Counted from the stretch's first letter, positions 48,127 to 60,932 are shown. The stretch is 64,000 bases of DNA from Omphiscola glabra (GCA_964017045.1 OZ024802.1:24553793-24617792); one strand, 5' to 3'. Made by a program: numbers and translations. The notes: generated by a model from the letters alone, not told the origin.

Positions 48127-48835
48127 CCTGTTCGTGAAGACGAGTCTTTGTGGCCAGTCTGAATGCGAGTCTTTGTGGCCAGTCTGAATGCGAGTCTTTG
48201 TGGCCAGTCTGAATCCGAGTCTTTGTTGCCAGTCTGAAGACGAGTCTTTGTGGCCAGTCTGAAGACGAGTTTTTGTGGCCAGTCTGAAGACGAGTCTTTG
48301 TGGCCAGTCTGAAGATGAGTCTTTGTGGCCAGTCTGAAGACGAGTTTTTGTGGCCAGTCTGAAGACGAGTCTTTGTGGCCAGTCTGAAGACGAGTCTTTG
48401 TGGCCAGTCTGAAGACGAGTTTTTGTGGCCAGTCTGAAGACGAGTTTTTGTGGCCAGTCTGAAGACGAGTCTTTGTGGCCAGTCTGAAGACGAGTTTTTG
48501 TGGCCAGTCTGAAGACGAGTCTTTGTGGCCAGTCTGAAGACGAGTTTTTGTGGCCAGTCTGAAGACGAGTCTTTGTGGCCAGTCTGAAGACGAGTCTTTG
48601 TGGCCAGTCTGAAGACGAGTCTTTGTGGCCAGTCAGAAGACGAGTCTTTGTGGCCAGTCTGAAGACGAGTTTTTGTGGCCAGTCTGAAGACGAGTCTTTG
48701 TGGCCAGTCTGAAGACGAGTTTTTGTGGCCAGTCTGAAGACGAGTCTTTGTGGCCAGTCTGAAGACGAGTTTTTGTGGCCAGTCTGAAGACGAGTCTTTG
48801 TGGCCGGTCTGAAGACGAGTCTTTGTGGCCGGTCT
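48127..48835 (+). repeat. 25-bp minisatellite, about 28 copies
   Basis: The unit contains gaagacgagtctttgtggcc. With a 25-base unit the three minus-strand frames are the same 25-residue cycle shifted, and since no stop occurs in it a 287-codon frame stays open. The frame has no signal, domain or partner, so it is a repeat, not a gene. Confidence 0.97.
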
Positions 48836-48984
48836 GCCTTGACTGACCACCAAAAACAAAATGTTGACAGTTGAAGCGCGTTTGTCCCTCCATCAGCCGC
48901 TATGGCAATATAACAAACAACTCTTACAAATAATCGATAATTTAACCTTCTAGAGTATTTGATTATTGATAATCACCAGCAACA

Positions 48985-49345
48985 CTTGATTCTCATGTAG
49001 CTTATTGTGTTTATTGCATTATTATATGTAGCTTATTGTGTTTATTGCATTATAATATGTAGCTTATTGTGTTTATTGCCTTATTATATTTAGCTTATTG
49101 TGTTTGTTGTATTATTATAAGTAGCTTAATGTGTTTATTGTATTATTATAATGCCATGCATCTCAATAGAAATGTTATTTTATTTAGAAGATCTTTAAGA
49201 TACAGGAATTTGTTGTTTTTTTATTTTACGATATTCTGCCTTATGTGTAGGGTCTTACAAAAATATGTCTTATTTGCATGGTCTCACAATGTACTGCCTT
49301 ATGTGTAGGGTCTTACAAAAATATGTCTTATGTGCATGGTCTCAC
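48985..49345 (+). repeat. 31-bp minisatellite followed by a 59-bp duplication
   Basis: Five copies containing gtagcttattgtgtttattg (48985-49145), then two copies of a block with gtgtagggtcttacaaaaat (49235-49345). Confidence 0.85.
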
Positions 49346-50265
49346 AGTGTTCTGTTAAAAAATTATTTAGCGTAGTTATCGGGATTTATATTTTGCGCGC
49401 TTTCCGGAAATGGAAGAAGTCACACCACAAGCAAAATATATATAATAGACAGTTTTTATATGAGAGTTAATCTTACTTTTACTTATCCAAATATTATCGT
49501 AAGAGCGGATAACTCGGGATTGCAATTTTTTAAAATAGCTGTCTGCCCTTTTACGTGTGTTTTACTAAAATACAATAGATGTCTTTAATACTAGCGATGT
49601 TTGTAATAACATAGATGTCTGTAATACCACAGATACCTGAAATACCAAAGCTGTCTGAAATAACATATATGTCTGTAAAAATGTAGCACAGATTAAATAT
49701 TTCCTCACAATATTTGAAAAATAATAAAAATCGATAGCTAATCTATCGATATTATCGATTAAGGACAAGGCTTTATTGGTCTCACGCCCGCCAAGCTTTT
49801 CTTGAAACAACCATTCACGTGAACCGTTCTGTTGGTGTCACATACTTGTGACTTCATGTTTCATTGTAGCATGGATCAGTTGATGACATACCACGTGACA
49901 AGCCGGTCGTTACTTCTCTGTCTGTGTAAGGTCTCACCTCGTGTATCCCAGGGATACGTTCCGTACTAAGGATGGATGCCATGACCTCGTGTGTGCCAGG
50001 GACATGCTCTGTACTAGGGATGCCATGCTATTTATTTTACAATATCTATCTGCTGTGCCACACTTAGACTTAGAGGGGAATGTCCAATGCAAACATCTTG
50101 TCCTAACACTGTCCTATTAAGAGAGTGGATGAGGGGGGGTACGCCCCGGGGGGGGCGGAATTTTTTTCTGCACTTTTTTCTGCATGCATTGTGGTTTTCA
50201 TGAATAAGTTGGCAGCAAAGTCAAAGCCCACCTAACTTCCCGGGCGTAACAAATTCCGGTTACTC
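49346..50265. other. Intergenic, weak short repeats
   Basis: An 18-19-bp imperfect repeat (gatgtctgtaatacca) spans 49578-49680, and a roughly 55-bp block with acctcgtgt..cagggaca occurs twice at 49936-50030. No gene. Confidence 0.45.
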
Positions 50266-50432
50266 CACTGTGTCCACGTACATCTCCACTGTGTCCACAT
50301 ACATTTCCTCTGTGTCCACATACATATCCATTGTCTCCACATACATTTCCTCTGTGTCCACATACATATCCATTGTCTCCACATACATTTCCACTGTGTC
50401 CACATACATTTCCACTGTGTCCACATACATGT
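50266..50432 (+). repeat. 21-bp minisatellite, eight copies
   Basis: Alternating variants of tgtccacatacatttccact plus one base. Open in several frames because 21 is a multiple of three. Confidence 0.95.
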
Positions 50433-51839
50433 TGTCTCCCACTTGGCATTCACGGGATAGTCACTGTTTATCTGTACAAAGGAAATCTCTCTTAGGCTGA
50501 AAACACTTTTAAGTCTCATCAGGGGTCATAGCTAGGGTGGCTAGAGTGAGTGCATTTAAGCAACTAGACTCTGATCACCGGACGACAAGCAGTCATTAAT
50601 TTCTACTTTTTAGTTTTATTAATGCCTGGGTAAAGAGCCAAGTCACTTTACCAGGGATTTTATAAGCATTCTTTGTTGTTTTTTTTAAATTATTATTATT
50701 ATTTTTTCATTTAATTTACAAATTACATTTTTTTATACTTGAAAGCACAAAATAATTAATACTTATGTGATTCTTTCGTTGAGCATTGCACGGCGTTTCT
50801 TGACTCTTTTATTCATGTGTTTGAGTAACGTAAGGAACTGTTGTTTAGATATTGAGTGGGTGCAGCATAAAGACACTGGTTATCAGTCAGAACAGGGTGA
50901 CGAAAATGAATACGAGGTATTTCATCGTCACATTTTGTCATGGGCGTCACATTTTGTCATGGGCGGAGGCTGAGCAAAAATATATGCAGTGCTCTTTGTA
51001 TCCAATAAAGTGCAGGTGGGGCGTAGGGGGAGGAGGTTAACAACAAGTGAAAAAAAGGGGGTGGGGGAGATGTTGAGGAATGAGCGGATCAAAGAGTGAG
51101 AACAGCATGTGATCACTTAATTCTTAATATGGACCTTCCCAATATATATATACATACACTGTCAGTCGAAATCAACTATGACCGTCTTAATATCTTAATC
51201 ATCGTACATATATGCTAACTGTGAACTTGGCCGTGGGATGCGCAAATGGCAGATGAAACCGATTCTGGCACGAATTGTTCTTGTGCGGTGTTACGTACCG
51301 TTTTAGTTTTGATGATTTAATCTGTGCTAAAATTTGACTCGTATAATAAACAATACATAACAAAGGACTGCTAAAACAACATGTAAAGAAAAAAACGATA
51401 CAAAAGTTAGTGATGCTAGCAATAGTTAACTTAAATATACAAATGGACTTCTATTTTTTAAAAAATACAAAGTCGAGTACAAAAGCAAAAACAAAATATC
51501 AACTTGCAGCAAGTGTGACAACGTACACTCCCCAAGATACAAATATTAATTTACACAAGAAATTATAAAACGTCTCGTATAGCAGAAATCTAGCTCTCAA
51601 TCTGTCTCACTCTGTCTATTATTGTCTCACTGTTCTCTATGAACCAACTCAGAATGTTCTAGTACAGAAATTCTAGAAATTGCGTCACCTTAATATGGCA
51701 TTCTTTGTCAGAGATCCTCGGATCTGTCCAGGGTTCGCTTGAAACAAACATGCTGCCCCACCCCCCCCCAAAAAAGCACAAAAAAAAAAAAAAAAAAAGT
51801 TAAAACGTGATGTAGCATTTTATGATGATCAAAGATCAA
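50433..51839. other. Intergenic stretch, no gene recognised
   Basis: AT-rich with poly-A near 51771-51799 and scattered chance frames. No RNA gene, splice-bounded exon or element end recognised. Confidence 0.45.
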
Positions 51840-52103
51840 CTAACCGCTGCAGACCCATTCTTCTGTGTGCGATTTTAAGGTGGCATCGTCATCCAACAGC
51901 AGTTCTGGAATTATAACTTTTTTTTTTTTTACCTTGGTCTTTGCATGAACATTGGACGATAGTGAACCTACCACCAGACCTGGTACAATTGAACACTCCG
52001 TCTTCAATGTCCAAGGCAAACTGAAGAAGCATTGAGTCTTCATTGAGAAGAAAATGGAGAAGAGCGTTGGTTTAAGTACGCAGCCATACTTCACTCCGCT
52101 TTT
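51840..52103 (-). pseudogene. LINE reverse-transcriptase fragment
   Basis: On the minus strand: GVKYGCVLKPTLFSIFFSM, then SSNVHAKTKV and IIPELLLDDDATLKSHTEE, ending in a stop at 51840-51842. GVKQGCVL.PTLF...F and ..LLFADDAAL.SHTE are the classic LINE reverse-transcriptase blocks; here the catalytic FADD box reads LDDD. The frame is open for about 85 codons although clearly degenerate. Confidence 0.8.
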
Positions 52104-52384
52104 GTATTAAATATTATTATGTCATCTACTTTTAAAAAATTTGAACTTAGATGATATTAATAATGTTATTATATATATTTTTAAACATCGCTACTTACAT
52201 ACATATCCTTTTAATTAGTATAAGTACTATAACTATAACTTAGTCGTGTTGTTGTGGGTAAGAATTTTTAGAATAATGAGACTTTATAGTAAATAAAAAT
52301 TAATAAAGTTATGCGTTTATTTATTTCGCAATACATAATTAGCAAAAGTGAATAGTTCTTCCAATAAAATTTCGAGTTTAAAAT

Positions 52385-52543
52385 TGTGTAACGGAGTTTA
52401 TTTCCGGAAACAGCTGGCGTTGTTGACGGAAGTAGATTACTTTACTGTTATGATATCAATCATCTGATTCTGATCAGTTGAGAGTTTCAAAATACGTTTA
52501 ATCTAGTTTCTGAAATATGTTTGTGTTATCGTTTTAACTTAAA
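52385..52543 (+). promoter_or_regulatory. Presumed promoter/5' UTR of the TBC1D9-like gene
   Basis: A locally less AT-rich patch contains ttccggaa and acggaagt, both ETS-type core motifs, within 160 bases before the start codon. No TATA box is seen. The regulatory role is inferred from position. Confidence 0.4.
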
Positions 52544-52587
52544 ATGTGGGTAAAGCCTCAAGAAGTGCTTTTAGCTAATGCTCTTTG
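52544..52587 (+). CDS. TBC1D9: TBC1D9-like exon 1
   Basis: ATG at 52544; 14 codons plus two bases, donor GTAAGT. Joining to exon 2 restores the Trp codon of ALW, matching the family. Confidence 0.93.
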
Positions 52588-55083
52588 GTAAGTTGAATGC
52601 AATAATATATATATTAATTCTTTTGATTTATCATATCATATGACAAGTTTAACCCACATCAATTTTTCACTTCGCTTATTTATTATTAATGTCATGTATT
52701 CATTATTGATAATAGTGAATGTTGTATGATTGAAAAATGTAATTTTACTTATTTTAATTTGTTGGTCCAATTGTACAAAATATTTATTTTCTTTAAAATG
52801 TATAGTTGAACAGTCAGTTATTCACTTAGTAGAAATTATCTAATAAATGATTTAAGTGATTGAATTGGGACTAACTAATAAACTAGTAACTAGGGCTTCA
52901 GATATAGAATGTGAGTTGATTGACAGTTAGTGAGTTAAACTTGTCAGTTGAGTAACAGACATTCACACAGTTAAGGTAACTCTTACTACTTTTAGTAATA
53001 TAGACTAACTCTTAGCTCTCCCCTACTTACTAACTTTGGTTAGACCAGGTCTCCCCAAATGTTGGTCTACAGACTGGCACCAGTCCATGAGCTTTACATT
53101 GTCTGTCCGCACAACATAAATGTGTATGAGTATGGTAAAAAAAAAAGAAAATATAATTTTAAATATAAAATAATCAGTATATTATTGACCCCTAGTGCAA
53201 TTTTTAAACTTGTCCACAGGTCTGCAAAACTTGTAATTAATGATACTATAGTATATACCACTTCAAAAAACTTAATATAGTCTTGTGACTTTTCTATCAA
53301 ATCTATGTATAGCCAGGCTTACATGATAATGATATGATTATATGCCATATGCTTTTGTCTGGGCCAGTCTTACTTACAATATCAGCCTATTGACATTTAT
53401 TATGATTTTAATTAAGCACTCAACAATGCAGCCATAGTGAGAGAAAAGAAATAGTAATTCAGACTAAATATGTTTGTAGGTAGATGTATTCACACAAATT
53501 TTTTTCATATAATAATATAGTAATAAAGACCTCTTTGTTTGTTGTTGGTTTTTTTTTCACTCTAGCCTAATGACTAAAGTTTTGCTAGATCCCATGCTTA
53601 TTAAATTTTAAATAATTAAAAAGCATAAAAGGCCTACATCTGTTTAGAATTCATGTGAAAATCTCTGATTATTTTGTATTGAGACAAGTTATTGATTGAA
53701 TATTATTTTTAGGATGTAGTCATGTAGGCCTCTACAAATAGCTTTATGTAATGAAGGCACCGAAATTTTATTTTTTGTCTCTTATTGCTTTAATTGAGTG
53801 TTTTATAGAATACTGCAGATTATTACTATCTTTAGCTGACATTTTTTTAAAACTTTATTTTATTTTGTTCATTATTTTTAATGACCATTTCTCTCTCTCT
53901 CTCACCCCCTCCCCCAAACTACATTTATCTCACTTCTTAAATAACTATAGCCTTATTAGTTTAATATGAAACATCAGCTAGAACTGTTCGTGTAAATGAG
54001 TTGTTCAAGCAAATATATGCCACTTATTATCCTCATAAATAAGTAACCTGTTTGCTGAAGGGATTAGGTAATTTACAGCAATGACCACATGTGTGGTGCA
54101 AAAAAAAAAACAATCAATACATCTATCAGTAACCTGACCTACATTAGACAACAGATGTCCACTGCAAACTAATTATTGCTTTCAGTGATCCCAAAACATT
54201 CAGTCTGTTTATTTTTACTTGATGATGTTTATTCATAAAATTATAAGTGAGTAGAGTCCCACTCCAAAAATTTTATTATTTAAAATTAATCAATAGCCTT
54301 AAGGGACAGATGTTCACAAACTTTATTTGAATAAAACTCTTTGCTACTGGCGATATTAAACTCTCTAAAATTTTTCATGTGTGAGATTAAAACTACTGTT
54401 TAAATTTCAATAGACATTTAGCCCTATATAATAATCAGGAAAAGCCTCAAATGGCTGCCACTCAATGTATAGGAAAAAAAGTGCCAGTAAAAGAGGATCT
54501 TTTCACCCCTTGTCTTTTTGAAGTACATAGGATTTTATCGCTTAATTCACTTTTAAGGTCCTATCTAAAAATGCCCTGGCACCCATCAGATATTTGCGCA
54601 CAGGACGAGTGGCCCCTTGGCATGGCCCCGACCTCTGCAAAGTATGGAAAGTTCTTATGTTTCTTTCAACCAAGCTTTTTTCTATTAGATGGAACTTCCT
54701 TAAAGTCTCCTACAAACTGCTATGAAGCAGCAGCAGGGACCCAATGTTATGAATGGTATAACATTGTTCAAACATTTGCATGTGTCCATTGACATTTATA
54801 TACTCACAAACAAATAACAGGGAACATGTGCACCTTGCTTATTGATGATAGCAAGTGGTGTTCCATGTAACAAGGGCGGTGGTAATTTTCACTTGGGTTT
54901 CAATCAAGATAATTAACTTCTATTTATGTTCCAAAGGTCAAAAAGCTTTTAAGGCATTTCTAGGATTCGGTGTTTGAAATCTTGCCCCACTGATTATTTC
55001 AACAATAAAACTTTGATAAATGAAAGAAATTATTATTTTTGTTGAACAAGCCATTTAATATGCTAGTATTTTTTTTTTCCCAG
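52588..55083 (+). other. Intron 1, with a possible hAT-like end
   Basis: AT-rich. At 53046 caggtctccccaaatgttgg and gactggcaccagtcc resemble one terminus of a common hAT MITE, without a clear opposite end. A 113-codon chance frame at 54451-54792 has no recognised similarity. Confidence 0.5.
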
Positions 55084-55195
55084 GGCCACCCAGCAAGCTA
55101 ACCCATTCTTTGTTCTGCAGCACAGAAAAGGATATGGGGGTGGGGGTCTCACTGGGTTGCTGGTAGGAACTCTGGATACAGTTCTTGATAACAAG
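55084..55195 (+). CDS. TBC1D9: TBC1D9-like exon 2
   Basis: Acceptor tttcccag, donor GTTAGA. Includes [11 protein letters not shown] and [10 protein letters not shown], aligned with the vertebrate N-terminus. A Gly-rich stretch is shorter than in vertebrates. Confidence 0.92.
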
Positions 55196-56370
55196 GTTAG
55201 AAAGCTCCTTACATACCTATTCTCTTATTCTCTTGGAGTAGTGTAATTTTATCAAGTGTTTTTTACCTATCCTCAATAATGATTTTAAAGCCATTTTCTT
55301 TCATAAGCTGACTCCTAATTTTGGAAGGGAAAAGGCTGAAAAGTTTTAAAACCTGCTCATAAAATAATATACCAGCATGAGCAATTTGGTACCAGAGAGT
55401 ATCTAGGGTGAGATAAGAAGGCCAACGTATGATAAACTTTTATTATATACTGATAATTAAGTTGGGAGCATAGTAACACTGTCTTTTTCTGGTATCTTTG
55501 TTTATTAATATTTAAAGCTTCTGATCTCATATTAAATCTTGTAGAATGTATGGTATACTAGGAAATAAGCAATCTACAATACAATTTCATTATTCAATGT
55601 ACCTTAAGAACATTATAAAAATATCCTATTACCCACTAATCCCACCTATTCAACTCAAATATTTCCATACAAATTTAGCTTAAGAACCAGTACACACAAT
55701 ACAGTACTTATGAACCCCAATAAATTTGCTCTGTGCCTCAATGATGTTTCTTACAGTTTGATATTTCTAATTATAGTTAGTTTGATGTTACAGCTAGTTG
55801 TAAGTTTGTCAAGAACTTATATGGATACACATCTGAAATACATTGAAAGTTCAGAACAAACAAACTGCCATCATTCAAAAGGCTAATGTCTGTGTTAAGA
55901 ATTGATTTGACCCGTGAAGCCTTGCACATACAATTTTTACTCTATTGGCTTTTTCTTTGTTGGGGATTTCAGCAGACATGATGAAAAAAATACATCTTAC
56001 TTATTTAATTTATGGCAAATCTCATTGGAACCAAAAATGTGCAGCATGGAAGAGTGACCACAACAATCCCAGGGGCAGGGCTCGGTGGTTAGGACACTAT
56101 AATATTTATGCTTTGGTACATCTGCTTAGCTAACATGATAATTTGCAAACAGGAAATATGGAAGAAATGTAGGGCTGAGGAAAATATATCATTGGGGCCA
56201 AAATTTATTTGTTTTATCATTGTAAGATGTCCAAAGTGACCCCAATGGGAAACAGGATCATAGAATAAGCCAGAGTGGAATAGAGGGTTAATTTCTGAAT
56301 TTGAAAGTAAGGATAATGTGATGACAAACTGTTTTGAACTTACTAAGTTATCCAATCAATTATATTTTAG

Positions 56371-56422
56371 ACAAGACCGTACAGAATACTGCACCAAACA
56401 GAGGGCTCAGAACTAAGTTACT
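56371..56422 (+). CDS. TBC1D9: TBC1D9-like exon 3
   Basis: 17 codons plus one base: RPYRILHQT is conserved. Donor GTAAGT. Confidence 0.9.
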
Positions 56423-56734
56423 GTAAGTTGTTGTTTTTTCATCTGTAATACACGTAATTCATTTAATCATTTTGTTAGAATAGCAGTACACTGACCTTTA
56501 CTTTTTTTTTTTAAAGTTTCTTCAAGAGAAAGTGTTTTGTTTTAAAAAAATATTGTCTGAGAATATTTTTCATTACATGCTCATTTGTTCTTCAAACTAT
56601 AAAAGTTTGTGCAACAATGATTAATAACTGTTGAACTTAAGGGTGGAAAAAATCAAAACAAATTTTTTTAAAGAATCAAATTCATAAACACAAGCTTGTT
56701 CATAATAAGTCTGGTTTTTATTTCTCTGTTACAG

Positions 56735-56812
56735 CTATAGCTGAGGCCAACAACAAGAGGGAGATTCAGCAACACTGGCAATGGCTTGAGACCAATGTTA
56801 TAAATACTTGTG
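56735..56812 (+). CDS. TBC1D9: TBC1D9-like exon 4
   Basis: Phase 1-1; REIQQHWQWLE matches the conserved W.WLE segment. Acceptor ctgttacag, donor GTGAGA. Confidence 0.92.
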
Positions 56813-57802
56813 GTGAGAGATTAGACTAGCAACAAGTTATCCTAGTGTTTTTTTATTTTGGGGGAGGGGGGAGAGGGAGAGAGGAACAAATATCTGTAGG
56901 GAGACTCTTCTTTTATTTTGTTCTTAGTTATTAGAGGTTTGATGGCAATGACCTTTGCTGATAACACCCTCAGGCTAGAAGCTTCCTCTCTCCAGCAGTT
57001 TTCCCCACAACAACTAAAGAGCTTAAATGACACTGTATGAATCCATAAATGACACTGTAGGAATCCATAAATTATTGCTGTGGGCTCTGTGACATGTTTG
57101 TGTTTGCTCAGCACTAATATGTAATATGTCATATTCCTTTTATTAGATTGAGTTTTTCCATCAATCAATTTTGACAGGAAAAAAGTACACTAATGGTTGT
57201 TCTGTATGTGCCGTAAGGTACCAATGATAAAAAGAATTGGATTAAATCAAGTAATGTAACTAGACAAATATGTAACCTTTCACCCTTCAAAATGGCTGCT
57301 GGCAGTCTATGTAACTTATTTGCATTAGTAACAAGTAACATGGCAGTAATCTTGGACATGGGTTAAGCTAAGAACGAGAGTGGCAGTGATACTGTAACCT
57401 TTTTCATCCTGACTGTGCGCCATGTTAACAGTGCATACAAACTCTGGATTGCTATCGCTTATGTTATGATGAAAATATCTTATTACAGTTGTGTAACTTT
57501 TGTGTACATCTGGAACTAACGTAGTGAAATTTTTATGAAATGTATTTACAGTTACAGTGATTGCTACCTCCCTCCTCCTTTGTTGGTGTTTTTTTCTGTC
57601 ATCAGAAATGACAACAATGAGTTGTCTTAATGAATTTTATGTTTCTTGTCTAATGTATACATTATTGTTATCATTGTTATCTTACAGTAGTGTCATTTAT
57701 AATTGAGGTAAGCAGATGGTTAAAGAGAACTTGCTTTGACTAAGCAACACAATTATGAGGATTACATAAAGATCTGAACTTCTGCGTTGTTTATCTTTCT
57801 AG

Positions 57803-57889
57803 CTGCTTTTGACAATGATGATGATGTCACCGAGTTCATTAAGTGCAAAATCGAGAGCTTGTTGGCAAATGTGGAGCCCTCTAAAGAAG
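57803..57889 (+). CDS. TBC1D9: TBC1D9-like exon 5
   Basis: Phase 1-1; acidic FDNDDDVTEFIKCKI corresponds to the vertebrate FENENDITTFV region. Donor GTAATG. Confidence 0.9.
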
Positions 57890-58061
57890 GTAATGGATTG
57901 GATCTATATAGGCCTTGCTAATATTTATATAGTGCTCTTGAACTGACATAATTTTTTTCTACACTTATAACATAAAGAGTTCCTTGGAAATGCTTTTTTT
58001 CTGTGTTTATAATGGTAATAACAAAAACATAAACTCAATTTCCCTTTTATTTTTTTCAAAG

Positions 58062-58145
58062 ATGAAGAGGTGGAAGATCTGAGGACGTCTACTAAAAAGT
58101 TCCGCAAGTATTTCAACATGCCGAAAGAGGAGAAACTTGTCAACC
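58062..58145 (+). CDS. TBC1D9: TBC1D9-like exon 6
   Basis: Phase 1-1; ends FNMPKEEKLVN, which leads into the first GRAM domain. Acceptor tttcaaag, donor GTGAGT. Confidence 0.93.
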
Positions 58146-58275
58146 GTGAGTTAGAATTTATCTTGTCCTAGTAAATAATAATTCCTTGTGCATTAGAACG
58201 TTAAAATTCCTCTTGTGCTACTGAGTTAAAATTTCTCTTGACCTAGTAAGTTAAAAGTTCTCTTGTGCTAGTAAG
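58146..58275 (+). repeat. About 30-bp repeat rooted at the exon 6 donor
   Basis: The donor region gtgagttagaatttatcttg is followed by three to four imperfect copies (gttaaaattcctcttgtgct...cctagtaag), so the array begins at the splice site itself. Confidence 0.6.
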
Positions 58276-58571
58276 CTTTTTAAAAATTATCGTGCTAGGT
58301 TTTGGCTTCTTTTACCCCAATGATAATTCCTTACATCTTTTTTCAAATAATTTACTTTGGTCTACTTCACAATAGAAATTATTAGATTCTGACAAACATT
58401 ACACTGACATGGCCATATGGCAACTACTAATAAATGTTAATAATTTCATGAACATTAAAGAAAAACTGATTCCAATTGTAATTGTCATTTTTCTGTCCTT
58501 GCCCCTGTTTCCATTTAAATAATTCAACTCCACTGTTAACAGTTTTCTTGTCCCACTGTTTTTGTACCCAG

Positions 58572-58705
58572 ATTATTCTTGCAGCTACTGGAAAGGAAAC
58601 ATTCCTCGACAGGGTTGGATGTATCTCAGCGTCAACCATCTCTGCTTCTATTCATTTCTGATGGGCAAGGAGGCTAAGCTCATCCTTAGGTGGGCAGACA
58701 TCACT
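58572..58705 (+). CDS. TBC1D9: TBC1D9-like exon 7: first GRAM domain core
   Basis: [19 protein letters not shown] and [13 protein letters not shown] are almost invariant in the family. Phase 1-0, donor GTAAGT. Confidence 0.96.
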
Positions 58706-59041
58706 GTAAGTCTCATTCATTTTAGCTACTTTAAATATTTTATATTGGGCATATTGTTTATAGATGAATGTAAGTTGGTTAAGTTCTGTGTGCTGGAGCA
58801 TAATTAATCATTCTTTTTTTTGATGTTCTCCCAACTTGAGAGTGTTCATTTTTCTCATTGTATGACAATCATTTTGATAGGAATTTTTGTATGTTCTTTT
58901 TTTTTTTTTACCCAACATATTTTCTGTTATGTACAAAAGGTCAAGCTTATCACATAATGTATTTTGCCATGTGACTTGAGTTGTTCATAATTTATATAAA
59001 TTAATTGTAAATTAAATATAACATTTATATTTTTTATTCAG

Positions 59042-59107
59042 AAATTAGAGCGAGGGAACAACATGTTTTTGCCAGATAGTGTTAAAGTTAGCACCAGAGA
59101 TGGATAT
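59042..59107 (+). CDS. TBC1D9: TBC1D9-like exon 8
   Basis: 22 codons in phase 0: KLERGNNMFLPDSVKVSTRD aligns with the vertebrate LLLPDVIKVSTR strand. Donor GTAAGT. Confidence 0.93.
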
Positions 59108-59470
59108 GTAAGTTTACATGTTGTGTGGGACTTGTGCTCACCCTTTTTTTCTTTCTTTCATAGTACCAATGAGCAGGTAGGATAAATTTTTGTAAAGTTC
59201 AATTTAAGTTCATGCAATTCTGTTTGATTTAACTGATGAAAGAATTAGACAAAGCAACTAACGTTGTATATTTTAATTATAGCTTAACTACACTGTTTTA
59301 TTTACGTATATTGTTTCATGCTACTTAATCTACTTGAGCTTTTTGCAATCCAACCCCCTTATAGTTATATTAGTCTAGTTTTCTAGTCTAAACTGCCTGT
59401 GCATATATATCTGCTTACCTTTAAAGTTGTTCTTGTTGCCTGTCAATTGTCTTTATTTTGTCTTTGACAG

Positions 59471-59547
59471 CACTACTTTTCCATGCTCCTTCATAGCAAT
59501 GAAACATTTAACTTAATGGAACAACTGGCAAACATGGCCATGAAACA
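59471..59547 (+). CDS. TBC1D9: TBC1D9-like exon 9: end of the first GRAM domain
   Basis: Contains NETFNLMEQLANMAMK. Phase 0-2, donor GTAAGA. Confidence 0.95.
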
Positions 59548-59934
59548 GTAAGATGGTTTTATATTACTTTTTGTTTAAAAAATCAGACATATGTGTATAT
59601 AATTATATTTGCAGTGGACCCTCAATATTCGTCGTCAAGATTTGTATTTTTTTATATTCGCCCTATTTTTTCCTAGAAATTTTTGTTTGATATATGTCCA
59701 ACATGCACATTTTTTTTTTGAGAAATGACACCCAAACATCACTTTATATAATCAGTGAATCGATTCATTTGATGACGATGTGTTTGGACAATTTTGGAAA
59801 TTTTGAAGAACAGAACACGACAAACAACATTGGATAATTTCTTTTAAAACGAGTCCTGGTGAATCGCCTGGACATTCTGGTGAACCATCATCAGGACATC
59901 GATCAACAGAATTGACATTACCTGATGTCATAAT

Positions 59935-60345
59935 GGAAAGTGATTCCACTACCAGTGATGACATAATGGAAGGTGATTCCACTACCAGTGATGACATAAT
60001 GGAAGGTGATTCCACTACCTAACAGTGATGACATAATGGAAGGTGATTCCACTACCAGTGATGACATAATGGAAGGTGATTCCACTACCTAACAGTGATG
60101 ACATAATGGAAGGTGATTCCACTACCAGTGATGACATAATGGAAGGTGATTCCACTACCAGTGATGACATAATGGAAGGTGATTCCACTACCAGTGATGA
60201 CATAATGGAAGGTGATTCCACTACCTAACAGTGATGACATAATGGAAGGTGATTCCACTACCTAACAGTGATGACATAATGGAAGGTGATTCCACTACCA
60301 GTGATGACATAATGGAAGGTGAATCCACTACCTAACAGTGACGTC
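59935..60345 (+). repeat. 33-bp minisatellite with 37-bp variants, intron 9
   Basis: About 12 copies of a unit containing gatgacataatggaaggtga. Some carry an extra cctaaca block. Confidence 0.95.
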
Positions 60346-60740
60346 ATTAAAATTGTTTTATTCACAGAACGATGGACCTTGCGTACTTGGAAACACACAT
60401 TTACCACTTATGGCAATGTTACTTTGCTTTAATAGCTTGAAAGGAGGGGAGGGGAAAAAAGGTTTCTCAAATTTCTGGTTAAATTTTTATTTATGTAGGC
60501 CCACAGTATATTTAAGACATCTTGATGAGTAAATCTCTGTCATACCGATAAAGCATAAATAGCTAATGGTTAATACGTAATGAAAATTATTTAATATGAT
60601 TTCCAGGATTGATTTGTGAGTGAATTTTTTTATAAAGAATAGATAGGCGAAATCAGGACTGGGAATGGATTAAACTATTTTCGGTTGATTCCTGTGTACA
60701 AAATTTGATATCTATCCCTTTATTATAATATTTGCCCTTA

Positions 60741-60932
60741 CCAGAGGCGTAGCTAGAGTGTATGGCGCCCGGGGACAAGATGCATTTTAAAGAAACTCCC
60801 TTTCTTTTTTCAACTCTCAAACCCATTATATTGATCAATAAAATAATATCAAAGCACATTTGCGCTGTAACTACCTAACTAGTCTTGCGCCCAGGGACTC
60901 TGTCCCCAAACCCCCTTTAGCTACGCCTCTGG
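60741..60932 (+). mobile_element. GGCGTAGCTA-family MITE, copy 2, intron 9
   Basis: 192 bp with perfect 15-bp inverted ends ccagaggcgtagcta and tagctacgcctctgg. It aligns with the copy at 28509. A poly-C run next to the right end blurs any target-site duplication. Confidence 0.85.

Noticed and set aside
47996..48893. 287-codon minus-strand frame with QTGHK/SSSDWPQ repeats
   Set aside because: It is the 25-bp array read through; no signal peptide, domain or splice context.
54451..54792. 113-codon frame in intron 1 of the TBC1D9-like gene
   Set aside because: No similarity, no splice phase fitting exons 1 and 2, which already join correctly.
59620..59930. cagtggaccctcaatattcg as a pogo/Tigger-type transposon end
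   Set aside because: Only one end resembles such elements and no transposase motif or matching right end was found before the minisatellite.
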